Part shown: one piece after another, positions 1 through 5,279 of the stretch | Layout: every line of letters begins with the position of its first letter | How positions within the stretch are numbered: position 1 is the stretch's first letter | Assembly: GCA_016281675.1 (NCBI GenBank) | Contig: JAEEJD010000061.1 | Coordinates: 1-5,279, forward strand | Length of the DNA stretch: 5,279 bases | Direction: 5' to 3' | DNA from: Lachnospiraceae bacterium | GTDB lineage: Bacteria; Bacillota_A; Clostridia; Lachnospirales; Lachnospiraceae | Position numbers and translations under genes: made by a program | The notes under the pieces: model-generated | The model's input: the letters and a program-made list of their open reading frames with translations, nothing else | What the model was told of the DNA's origin: nothing | Databases searched by the model: none

Positions 1-30
1 GCTTCTGCTGCAGGTGCTTCTGCTGCAGGT
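1..30. repeat. Two perfect tandem copies of a 15-base unit in the lipoprotein linker
   Basis: Bases 1-15 and 16-30 are identical (gcttctgctgcaggt). On the minus strand each copy encodes APAAE-type residues in frame, so copy number changes would alter linker length without a frameshift. The array may continue past the window edge. Confidence 0.85.
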
Positions 31-101
31 GCTGCGCCGCCACAAGCTGTAAGTGCAACCATTGCTGCTGCCATGATAGCTGCTAAAACTTTCTTCTTCA
101 T
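1..101 (-). CDS. N-terminus of a secreted lipoprotein, probable ABC-transporter substrate-binding protein (partial, runs off the left edge)
   Basis: Only the first 33 codons and two bases of the next are visible. They begin with M-KKK, continue through a short Ala/Val/Leu/Met-rich hydrophobic core (residues 5-16) and end in a lipobox, L17-T18-A19-C20, followed by GG. This is a classical type II signal peptide: cleavage before Cys20 and lipid attachment would anchor the mature protein to the outer face of the membrane. After the Cys comes an Ala/Pro/Glu linker with the unit APAAE repeated, typical of lipoprotein spacers in Lachnospiraceae. The start is well supported by an AGGGAGG site seven bases upstream. 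The functional domain is outside the window, so calling it a solute-binding protein is an inference from the signal peptide and from its place just after a YesMN-type two-component system, which commonly lies beside such genes. Other surface lipoproteins are possible. Confidence 0.75.
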   Translation of the reverse strand, partial: MKKKVLAAIMAAAMVALTACGGAAPAAEAPAAE

Positions 102-108
102 TTTTTAT

Positions 109-115
109 CCTCCCT
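109..115 (-). promoter_or_regulatory. Ribosome binding site of the lipoprotein gene
   Basis: The minus strand reads AGGGAGG, then seven A/T-rich bases, then ATG at 101. This is a strong Shine-Dalgarno site at good spacing and fixes the lipoprotein start. Confidence 0.85.
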
Positions 116-130
116 GGAATAATTTAATCT

Positions 131-155
131 GGGTAAGAGGCCTATCCTCCGACCC
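131..155 (-). promoter_or_regulatory. Small hairpin in the lipoprotein 5' leader
   Basis: On the minus strand GGGT (155-152) pairs with ACCC (134-131), and GAGG (149-146) pairs with CCTC (140-137). A 2x2 internal mismatch separates the two stems, and the loop is five bases. There is no following U-tract, so it is not a terminator. It lies about 15 bases before the Shine-Dalgarno site and could affect mRNA stability or translation. It is short, and function is unproven. Confidence 0.35.
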
Positions 156-158
156 GAC

Positions 159-186
159 AGTATCATAATAATTATTTAAAAAACAA
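159..186 (-). promoter_or_regulatory. Weak candidate promoter for the lipoprotein gene
   Basis: The minus strand has TTGTTT (186-181), a 16-base spacer, and GATACT (164-159). This would start RNA near 150 and give a leader of about 50 bases. A better-looking -10 hexamer, TATGAT (167-162), has no good -35 at standard spacing. The -35 candidate lies inside the T-rich tail of the upstream terminator, so its resemblance may be accidental. A promoter is expected here because a terminator separates this gene from the kinase gene. Confidence 0.3.
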
Positions 187-215
187 AATACCATGAACAT
201 AAATACGTCCATGGT
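178..215 (-). terminator. Rho-independent terminator after the histidine kinase gene
   Basis: On the minus strand ACCATGGAC (215-207) pairs with GTTCATGGT (198-190) over nine positions, one of them a G-U wobble. The loop is eight bases. It is followed directly by a T-rich run, ATTTTGTTTTTT (189-178). The hairpin lies about 60 bases after the kinase stop codon and marks the end of the arsR-regulator-kinase transcript. The stem is only moderately GC-rich, so some read-through into the lipoprotein gene is possible. Confidence 0.7.
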
Positions 216-241
216 TGAAAATTTTATTGGGTGGTTTTACG

Positions 242-279
242 GAAGTTGGTTTTTTTATCCGCGAGGTTGATTTTTTTAT
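242..279. repeat. Imperfect 17-bp direct repeat with 21-bp period, candidate AraC-type regulator site
   Basis: On the plus strand 242-258 and 263-279 match at 15 of 17 positions, with consensus GARGTTGRTTTTTTTAT. The starts are 21 bases apart, two helical turns. Proteins with AraC-type DNA-binding domains (two HTH motifs per monomer) are known to bind direct half-sites with about this period, as at araI. The response regulator encoded next door has such a domain, so this is a plausible operator for the lipoprotein gene. The copies overlap the last bases of the kinase gene and lie upstream of the terminator, about 55 bases or more from the candidate -35. That is further than a typical class II activator site. 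The phased T7 tracts could instead simply bend DNA. Confidence 0.4.
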
Positions 280-1718
280 TGTGCCATCGGCAACAATATA
301 TTGCATGTGCTTCCCTGCCCGAACACACTATGTAGTGTTATGCCGTATTTATCGCCGAATTTAAGCCTTATTCTCTCGTTAACGTTATACAGTCCGTATA
401 TCGCACTGTCGGACGGATGCTGCCTTGACAGACCGTCAATAACTTCCTGAAGTCTTTCCTCCGACATTCCGATGCCGTCATCGCTCACACTGATAATGAA
501 ATCATCGCCTTCCTTCCGGGCCCCGATCGTGATCCTGCCGCCGCCCCTCTTGTTCTTGATCCCGTGATACAGCGCATTTTCGATTAGCGGCTGGATCGTG
601 ATCTTCGGTATCGTATATTCGTTGAACTCTTCGGGAACGTCTATCTCGTATTCGAGGATATCCTGGTACCTGAACTGCTGTATCTCAAGATAACTCTTCG
701 CGTGAAGCAGTTCCTCCCTTATAGTTATGATGTCGCGTCCTCTCGAGAGCGAAGTCCTGAAGAATGCCGACAGGCTCTTTACCATCCCGACAACTCTCTT
801 TTCGTCTCCTCCCTCGGCAAGCCAGATTATCGTATCAAGCGTGTTGTACAGAAAATGCGGATTGATCTGTGACTGCAGAAGTTCCAGCTCCGCTTCCCTT
901 ATCCTTATCTGCTCTTTCGTGATCTGTGACAGGAGTTCGTTGATCTTGTCGATCATCTGATTCATCGACTTGCTGAGTTCTCCGACTTCATCAAGCGAAT
1001 CGTTTCTGCTCCTTGCGCTTAAGTCTCCCTTCGATACTTTATCCGTAACAACGACAAGGTCCGTTATCGGCTTCGTAAAGCTCTTCGGAAGAAAGATCGA
1101 GAACAGTATCACCATCGCGGTAAGGGCCGCAAATGCCACAAGCCCTCCTGTCATCGCGTTGCGGTACAGCCTGTCCATCTCGGCTTTTTCGGCCTGCATG
1201 TCCCTTATCTCATAGAACACGTAACGGAATATCTCTTCCTTTATAAGTTCCGTAACTATCTGAACATCGTTCTCCCATATCTCGATGTTTGCATCATATT
1301 CCTCATTCGCGATAAGGTTTTTCTCTATCCTCTTTTCGTATTTGCGAAGATTCTCGAGATACTTCCTGACGCCTTTGAGTCGGGACAGATTTTCGCCGTT
1401 GGCGGTAACATCCATAAGTCCCTCTACGACACCGTCGGCATCGTCGATAAGGCTCTCAAGCTCGGACTCTTCCACGGTCTTGTTTCCGACGATAAGAAGA
1501 TACGTCTCGTAATCGAAATCCTTTTTGAAATCAAGGGAAAAATCACCCGCCAGAACGGCGGAACTGATCATGTCGTTATACTTTTGCGAAGATCTCTGCA
1601 TCATGTAGAAGCAGCCTATGATGAGCAGCACGAGCGGAATAACAAGAAGAAGATACGAGATCCGTATCTTCGTTGCAAGCGATGTGTTCGTGTACTTTCT
1701 TCTGAGGGTGTTCATCAT
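276..1718 (-). CDS. Sensor histidine kinase of the YesM/LytS-like His_kinase family, HAMP-containing
   Basis: A 480-residue membrane kinase that would phosphorylate the response regulator encoded just upstream. Order of parts: a short basic cytoplasmic start; membrane segment 1 at about 19-40; an extracellular region at about 41-188; membrane segment 2 at about 190-211; HAMP linker at about 212-264; the His_kinase region with LQSQINPHFLYN, where H288 is the expected phospho-acceptor; and an ATPase domain with N-box PLIENALYHG (N381), G1 box DDGIGM (413-418), the YGLYNVNERI motif (441-450) and GQGS (467-470). All key residues are present. The outside region looks almost wholly helical, with heptad-like charged stretches and no Cys or His. 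It resembles a four-helix-bundle sensor rather than the Cache domain common in this family. The first ATG overlaps the regulator's TGA by four bases. The next codon is also ATG (1715) and sits six bases after a GAGGA site, against three for the first, so translation may begin at 1715. A terminator follows the gene. The ligand cannot be read from the sequence. Confidence 0.95.
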   Translation of the reverse strand: MMNTLRRKYTNTSLATKIRISYLLLVIPLVLLIIGCFYMMQRSSQKYNDMISSAVLAGDFSLDFKKDFDYETYLLIVGNKTVEESELESLIDDADGVVEGLMDVTANGENLSRLKGVRKYLENLRKYEKRIEKNLIANEEYDANIEIWENDVQIVTELIKEEIFRYVFYEIRDMQAEKAEMDRLYRNAMTGGLVAFAALTAMVILFSIFLPKSFTKPITDLVVVTDKVSKGDLSARSRNDSLDEVGELSKSMNQMIDKINELLSQITKEQIRIREAELELLQSQINPHFLYNTLDTIIWLAEGGDEKRVVGMVKSLSAFFRTSLSRGRDIITIREELLHAKSYLEIQQFRYQDILEYEIDVPEEFNEYTIPKITIQPLIENALYHGIKNKRGGGRITIGARKEGDDFIISVSDDGIGMSEERLQEVIDGLSRQHPSDSAIYGLYNVNERIRLKFGDKYGITLHSVFGQGSTCNILLPMAQ

Positions 1719-3337
1719 TCGTCCTCATCGTTGTCCCTGACACCGCGGTAATTTGTCGGGGTCATGCCCACAGTTTTCTTGAACATGTACGAGAAATAAT
1801 GCGGATCTTTATATCCGACGGCTTCGCTGATCTCGCTTGAACGCATGGCGGTGCACTTGAGCATTTCACGAGCCTTGTCCATGCGGTATTCGGTAAGATA
1901 TTTGATGAAAGTCTTGCCGGTCTGCTGTGAAAAGATCGTGCTCAGATGGTTGGGAGACACGTTAACGTGACTGGCAAGCTGGTTTAACGACAGCTCCTCG
2001 TCGGCATAGTTTTCTTCTATATATTTGACCGCCGAGTCGACTATCTCCTTGTATCTGTTCGTTGCGATCGAATCCCTGTACCGGATCGCGCTCTCCATCA
2101 TGCGCGTGATGTAATCCGTCACGCTGGAGACGCTCTCAAGCGCTTCCTTCGACACTTCCGTAATAACATCATTGTGTTTAAGTCCCGAAATCTCCTCAAG
2201 AAATCCAGATACGGCAAAGAATACATCCATAGCGATGTACTGACGGAAGATATAAGAATTGAAAGCATCCTCTCCGACGCTTTTAACGAATTCGCCGACA
2301 AAGAACGGTATCTCATCGAGGTTACCGAGTTTTAGGAACTTAAGTACATTGCTCTTGTCTATCCTCTTGGCATCTATCGTACTCATGTCAAACTTCTCAT
2401 CCGCGGACGAATCACGCGACGGATTTCTTGAAGCCGTAAAGAACCCGCTGTCCGGAACAAAGAATCTGGTGGCAAGCGCACAACCCGCATCCTCGTATGA
2501 TTCGTTCATGCTCGACAGACGATTGACCGCTTTTCCTATACCGCCGCAATACCTGACATGAGCATATCCTTTGAATATGCCTTCAAACTTTTCTATAAGA
2601 TCAGCCTGGCGCGCAGACAGTTCCTCCTCGGAATCACCCATGATCAGAATGGCCTTACCTTCAAGGTCCCTGTCAAAGCATATACATCCGAGTTCATCCG
2701 CTATCTCGTTCAGATACTCATCGATCGTGACCGAACTTTTAGAATACTCTTCTATCTCATGATGTTCCGATTTTGTAAACAAAAGTATTATGTTATACCA
2801 CATCGCGGAAAGATCTATTCCGAGCTTTTCAGCCTTTTGTAAAAGTTCCGTGACGGGGCAGTTACCTGATACAAGATAATGGAACAGCTCGCTTCGCTCC
2901 CTGCGGTCGTTTTCTTCCATTTCCTTTTTGAACTGCTCTTTGAGCGCACGCTCTTCCTTGCTCTTTATGATCTTCTCCCTGAGAGCATCAAGCTCGCGCA
3001 GAAGATCATCTCCCGATATCGGCTTAGTCAGGTACTGTGCCACACCGATCGAGATCGCCTGTTTTGCGTAATCGAATTCCTCGTATCCGGACAAAATGAC
3101 TATCTCGGCAAACGGAAGTTCCTTCCTTATGATGCGTGAAAGCTCAAGCCCGTCCATGAACGGCATCTTAATGTCCGTTATCACGATATCGGGTTCGAGC
3201 TTTCTAATCAGAGGAAGGGCAAGCTCCCCGTCGGAAGCTTCCCCTACAAATTCATAACCGTTTCCGGTCCAGTCTATATTGTTCTTGATCCCTTCACGGA
3301 CCACGAACTCATCTTCGCACAGGAATACTTTGATCAT
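1715..3337 (-). CDS. YesN-type response regulator: receiver domain plus AraC-type DNA-binding domain
   Basis: A 540-residue cytoplasmic transcription regulator, the usual length for this family. The receiver domain covers about 1-125: the acidic pocket is E8/D9, the phospho-acceptor is D55 in VITDIKMP, the switch residue is S83 in LSGYEEF, and the conserved lysine is K105 in LTKP. The central region (about 130-420) begins with a charged helix and contains CGGIGKAVNRLSSMNESYEDA at about 264-284. That stretch resembles the degenerate GGDEF-like fold of YesN proteins; it has no catalytic motif and is presumed structural. The AraC-type domain at about 430-531 has its first helix-turn-helix at about 451-472 (LNQLASHVNVSPNHLSTIF) and its second at about 500-522 (SSEISEAVGYKDPHYFSYMF). 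The C-terminal tail is acidic. The start lies six bases after the arsR stop and has no clear Shine-Dalgarno site, which suggests translational coupling. The stop overlaps the kinase start. Probable targets are its own region and the adjacent lipoprotein or transport genes. Confidence 0.96.
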   Translation of the reverse strand: MIKVFLCEDEFVVREGIKNNIDWTGNGYEFVGEASDGELALPLIRKLEPDIVITDIKMPFMDGLELSRIIRKELPFAEIVILSGYEEFDYAKQAISIGVAQYLTKPISGDDLLRELDALREKIIKSKEERALKEQFKKEMEENDRRERSELFHYLVSGNCPVTELLQKAEKLGIDLSAMWYNIILLFTKSEHHEIEEYSKSSVTIDEYLNEIADELGCICFDRDLEGKAILIMGDSEEELSARQADLIEKFEGIFKGYAHVRYCGGIGKAVNRLSSMNESYEDAGCALATRFFVPDSGFFTASRNPSRDSSADEKFDMSTIDAKRIDKSNVLKFLKLGNLDEIPFFVGEFVKSVGEDAFNSYIFRQYIAMDVFFAVSGFLEEISGLKHNDVITEVSKEALESVSSVTDYITRMMESAIRYRDSIATNRYKEIVDSAVKYIEENYADEELSLNQLASHVNVSPNHLSTIFSQQTGKTFIKYLTEYRMDKAREMLKCTAMRSSEISEAVGYKDPHYFSYMFKKTVGMTPTNYRGVRDNDEDE

Positions 3338-3343
3338 GATTAA

Positions 3344-3631
3344 TTACATTTCTTCAATGTGTTCTCGGCCCATCGACAGGATCGTGCTCACATGATCATC
3401 CGCAAGGCTGTAGTAGATCTGCTTGCCGTCTCTCCTGTTCTTTACAAGTTTGTTCATCTTCAGGATCTTGAGCTGATGCGATACCGCCGACTGGGTCATT
3501 GACAGACTCTCGGCCAGCTCCTGAACGCAGTGCTCATCCTCAAGAAGCCTGTACAGTATTCTGATCCTCGAACTGTCACCGAACACTTTGAACAGATCGG
3601 CCAGATCGCCCCAAATATCTTCTTTGCTCAT
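3344..3631 (-). CDS. ArsR/SmtB-family metal-sensing transcriptional repressor
   Basis: A 95-residue winged-helix repressor, expected to bind as a dimer and leave DNA when it binds metal. Numbered from the chosen start: the family opening FKVFGDSSRIRIL (13-25), the alpha-3 region EHCVQELAESL (33-43) with a single Cys at 35, the recognition helix TQSAVSHQLKILK (46-58), and the beta-wing LVKNRRDGKQIYYSL (62-76). The C-terminal helix carries D78-x-H80, H91 and E94. The D-x-H, +11, +3 spacing and the residue types equal the alpha-5 zinc site of SmtB (D104, H106, H117, E120; CzrA has His at the last place). The second Cys of the ArsR/CadC CxC motif is absent, and the N-terminus has no Cys. An alpha-5-type Zn/Co (possibly Cd) sensor is therefore more likely than an As or CadC-type sensor. 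An ATG at 3643 would add four residues, but 3631 is preferred: it has GGAGGGG at proper spacing, and the predicted RNA start leaves only about 7 bases before 3643. It follows the exporter gene and probably represses its own promoter. Confidence 0.93.
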   Translation of the reverse strand: MSKEDIWGDLADLFKVFGDSSRIRILYRLLEDEHCVQELAESLSMTQSAVSHQLKILKMNKLVKNRRDGKQIYYSLADDHVSTILSMGREHIEEM

Positions 3632-3634
3632 ATA

Positions 3635-3641
3635 CCCCTCC
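3635..3641 (-). promoter_or_regulatory. Ribosome binding site that decides the arsR start
   Basis: The minus strand reads GGAGGGG, then TAT, then ATG at 3631, so the GGAGG core is five bases from that start. The site lies inside the first codons of the alternative start at 3643, whose own upstream match is only AAAGG. Confidence 0.7.
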
Positions 3642-3655
3642 ATACGGGCCTTTAC

Positions 3656-3669
3656 AGATTATATATTCT
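3656..3669. promoter_or_regulatory. Candidate ArsR/SmtB operator: 14-bp near-palindrome over the -10 box
   Basis: AGATTATATATTCT agrees with its own reverse complement at 12 of 14 positions (one mismatched pair). It fully covers the -10 hexamer of the arsR promoter. SmtB/CzrA-type repressors are known to bind AT-rich inverted repeats that overlap promoters, and the repressor gene begins 25 bases downstream. AT-rich palindromes arise easily by chance, and the repeat is shorter than the typical 12-2-12 operator. Position, more than sequence, supports the call. Confidence 0.5.
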
Positions 3670-3687
3670 TGCGCGTTATAAAGTCAA
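3658..3687 (-). promoter_or_regulatory. Sigma-70/SigA promoter for arsR and the two-component genes
   Basis: The minus strand has TTGACT (3687-3682), an 18-base spacer and a perfect TATAAT (3663-3658). The -35 differs from consensus at one base and overlaps the TGA stop of the ATPase gene. RNA should start near 3651, about 20 bases before the preferred arsR ATG. There is no terminator between the ATPase and arsR, so read-through from an upstream exporter promoter may add to this one. Confidence 0.7.
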
Positions 3688-5279
3688 ACTCTCAGGGTGC
3701 GGATGGCGTTAAGAACCGCCAGAACCATCACGCCGACATCGGCGAAAATCGCAAGCCACATGTTTGCAAGACCGAACGCCGAAAGGATCAGACACAAAAC
3801 TTTGACACCGATTGCAAAATATATGTTCTCGTATACGATGCGCATGCACTTTCTGCCGATCCGTATCGCTTTGACTATACCAGCGGGATCATCATCCATC
3901 AGCACAACATCGGCGGCCTCTATTGCGGCATCGCTCCCGAGAGCTCCCATCGCGATACCGACATCGGCTCTTGTGAGAACCGGAGCATCGTTGATCCCGT
4001 CGCCTGCAAATGCGACAAGTCCCTTTCCATCATCACGGCCGGCAAGGATCGCTTCAACCTTTTCGACTTTGTCCTGAGGCAGAAGTCCTGCATGATATTC
4101 CGCGATCGATAATGTATCGGCCACCTTTGACGCAACTTCTTCGGCATCTCCGGTCAGCATTACCGTCTTCTTTACTCCAATATTATGTAAACCTTTTATC
4201 GCATCTTTCGAAGTCTCCTTTATCACGTCCGAGATATGGATATGCCCCGCATATTCTCCGTCCACCGCTATATGTACTATCGTTCCCGCTTCATCGCATT
4301 TGACGGGTGACACACCGTTGTCATTCATCAGCTTCTCGTTTCCGACAAGCACGCTGTGTCCCGACACCACGGCAGACACTCCTCTTCCCGCTGTCTCATT
4401 CACGTTTGATATGAGACTTCTGTCGATATCTTTACCGTATGCGGTAACGATCGAGCGGCTGATCGGATGTGTACTGAAATCTTCCGCATACGCCGCATAT
4501 TCGAGAAGCTTTTCGTCGTCTATCTTATCCTTATGAATCGATACAACCTCAAACACACCTTTCGTAAGCGTGCCGGTCTTATCGAATATAACCGTATCAA
4601 CCTTTGAGAGCGCTTCGATATAATTTGATCCTTTAACAAGAACCCCTGCACGTGACGCTCCTCCTATTCCAGCAAAGAACCCGAGCGGAATGCTTATGAC
4701 AAGTGCGCACGGACAGCTTATTACAAGAAACGTAAGTGCCCTGTATACGTATGCCGAAAACTGTGCATCCCTGCCAAGCAGGAGTCCTGCGACCGGAGGG
4801 ATGATCGCGATGGCAAGCGCCAGGGCGCATACTGTCGGGGTGTAATATCTTGCAAACTTGGAAATGAAATTCTCCGAGCGTGATTTTCGCGAGCTCGCGT
4901 TCTCGACGAGCTCGAGTATCTTCGATACAGTGGACTCGCCGAAAGCTTTTGTGGTTCTGATGTTAACGGCGCCGCTTAAGTTAATGCAGCCGCTTATCAC
5001 CTCGTCGCCTTCGCGTACGGACCTTGGAACGGATTCCCCGGTAAGCGCGCTTGTATCGACCGACGTATCGCCTTTTATAACAATACCGTCAAGAGGGATC
5101 TTCTCTCCCGGCATGACACAGATCACGCTTCCTACCGCGACTTCATCGGGAGATACGCTCTTAAGTACTTCTCTCCCGTCCTCTTCTTCCACAAGGTTTG
5201 CACTGTCGGGACGAATATCCATCAGTGCCGCAATATTCCGGCGGCTCTTTCCGACCGCATAGCTTTGGAACAGTTCACC
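3684..5279 (-). CDS. cadA: CadA/ZntA-type heavy-metal-exporting P1B-2 ATPase (partial, 5' end beyond the right edge)
   Basis: An inner-membrane pump that uses ATP to expel Zn2+, Cd2+ or Pb2+. There are 531 visible residues. The frame stays open to the window edge, and the codons before the internal Met at 5222 read GELFQSYAVGKSRRNIAAL, leading into the family motif MDIRPD. The gene therefore starts outside, and any N-terminal metal-binding domain and the first membrane helices are unseen. Numbered from that Met: actuator TGES (61-64); membrane helices at about 128-150 and 160-186; metal-site C170-P171-C172 followed by ALVISIPLGF; phosphorylation D214 in DKTGTLT; H252-P253 of the nucleotide domain; MLTGD at about 355-359; GDGIND (407-412); and two final helices carrying K474 and D495. 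That Lys/Asp pair, 21 residues apart, matches ZntA K693/D714 and, with CPC, marks the Zn/Cd/Pb subgroup rather than the copper one. All catalytic residues are intact. The symbol follows Firmicute usage; the metal is inferred from the subgroup, not shown. Confidence 0.95.
   Translation of the reverse strand, partial: GELFQSYAVGKSRRNIAALMDIRPDSANLVEEEDGREVLKSVSPDEVAVGSVICVMPGEKIPLDGIVIKGDTSVDTSALTGESVPRSVREGDEVISGCINLSGAVNIRTTKAFGESTVSKILELVENASSRKSRSENFISKFARYYTPTVCALALAIAIIPPVAGLLLGRDAQFSAYVYRALTFLVISCPCALVISIPLGFFAGIGGASRAGVLVKGSNYIEALSKVDTVIFDKTGTLTKGVFEVVSIHKDKIDDEKLLEYAAYAEDFSTHPISRSIVTAYGKDIDRSLISNVNETAGRGVSAVVSGHSVLVGNEKLMNDNGVSPVKCDEAGTIVHIAVDGEYAGHIHISDVIKETSKDAIKGLHNIGVKKTVMLTGDAEEVASKVADTLSIAEYHAGLLPQDKVEKVEAILAGRDDGKGLVAFAGDGINDAPVLTRADVGIAMGALGSDAAIEAADVVLMDDDPAGIVKAIRIGRKCMRIVYENIYFAIGVKVLCLILSAFGLANMWLAIFADVGVMVLAVLNAIRTLRV

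Noticed and set aside
1..101. Assigning a sugar or other specific ligand to the lipoprotein
   Set aside because: Only the signal peptide and linker are visible. Any ligand would be a guess from the neighbouring two-component family.
250..277. The two T7 runs as plus-strand terminators
   Set aside because: No plus-strand gene reads into them and no GC-rich hairpin stands directly before either run. They are part of the direct repeat.
2540..2780. An active diguanylate cyclase (GGDEF) domain in the middle of the response regulator
   Set aside because: The region only resembles the degenerate GGDEF-like fold of YesN proteins. No GG(D/E)EF catalytic motif or inhibitory RxxD site is present.
3588..4112. 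A 174-codon open frame on the plus strand, with other plus-strand frames over the ATPase, regulator and kinase
   Set aside because: They lie antisense to genes with clear conserved motifs, have no recognisable domains or ribosome sites, and have low-complexity Ser/Arg/Leu-rich composition typical of shadow frames.
4888..4916. A perfect 12-bp palindrome CGCGAGCTCGCG (4888-4899) and a nearby second CGAGCTCG inside the ATPase gene
   Set aside because: It lies within the coding sequence at ordinary Glu/Leu/Val/Ser/Arg codons, has no promoter context or T-tract, and is explained by codon choice. No operator role can be supported.
5220..5222. The internal ATG as the true start of the metal ATPase
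   Set aside because: The frame remains open to the window edge, and the upstream codons encode the conserved residues AVGKSRRNIAAL that precede MDIRPD in this family. The gene is cut by the window, not short.

Overview
The window looks like a chromosomal segment from a Gram-positive anaerobe of the Clostridia, most likely Lachnospiraceae-like (Butyrivibrio or a relative). This is inferred from the YesM/YesN-type two-component pair, the lipoprotein signal peptide followed by an Ala/Pro/Glu linker, strong GGAGG-type ribosome binding sites and moderate GC. All five recognisable genes lie on the minus strand, so transcription runs from the right edge to the left edge. No plus-strand gene, RNA gene, mobile element or CRISPR array is seen.

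In transcription order: (1) 5279-3684, the C-terminal two thirds or more of a CadA/ZntA-type P1B-2 ATPase that exports Zn/Cd/Pb, with its 5' end outside the window. (2) A 52-base gap with a near-consensus sigma-70 promoter. Its -35 overlaps the ATPase stop codon and its -10 lies inside a 14-bp near-palindrome, a candidate metalloregulator operator. (3) 3631-3344, an SmtB/CzrA-type ArsR-family metal sensor with an intact alpha-5 metal site. (4) 3337-1715, a 540-residue response regulator (receiver, long central region, AraC-type DNA-binding domain). (5) 1718-276, a 480-residue HAMP/His_kinase sensor kinase that overlaps the regulator's stop codon. (6) An intergenic stretch at 275-102 with a phased direct repeat, a Rho-independent terminator, a weak promoter candidate and a 5'-UTR hairpin. 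(7) 101-1, the first 33 codons of a secreted lipoprotein, probably an ABC-transporter substrate-binding protein.

The metal part is coherent: an exporter followed by its probable sensor-repressor. The unusual point is downstream. The sensor gene is separated from the response regulator by only six bases, in the same reading frame and with no terminator. Release of the repressor by metal should therefore also raise transcription of a YesMN-type two-component system, which in known cases controls extracellular solute uptake. That system in turn lies next to a lipoprotein gene it may control, with a candidate AraC-type binding site (17-bp direct repeat, 21-bp period) between them. No wholly new system can be demonstrated here; the metal-sensor/two-component read-through and the operator candidates are the parts most worth testing.
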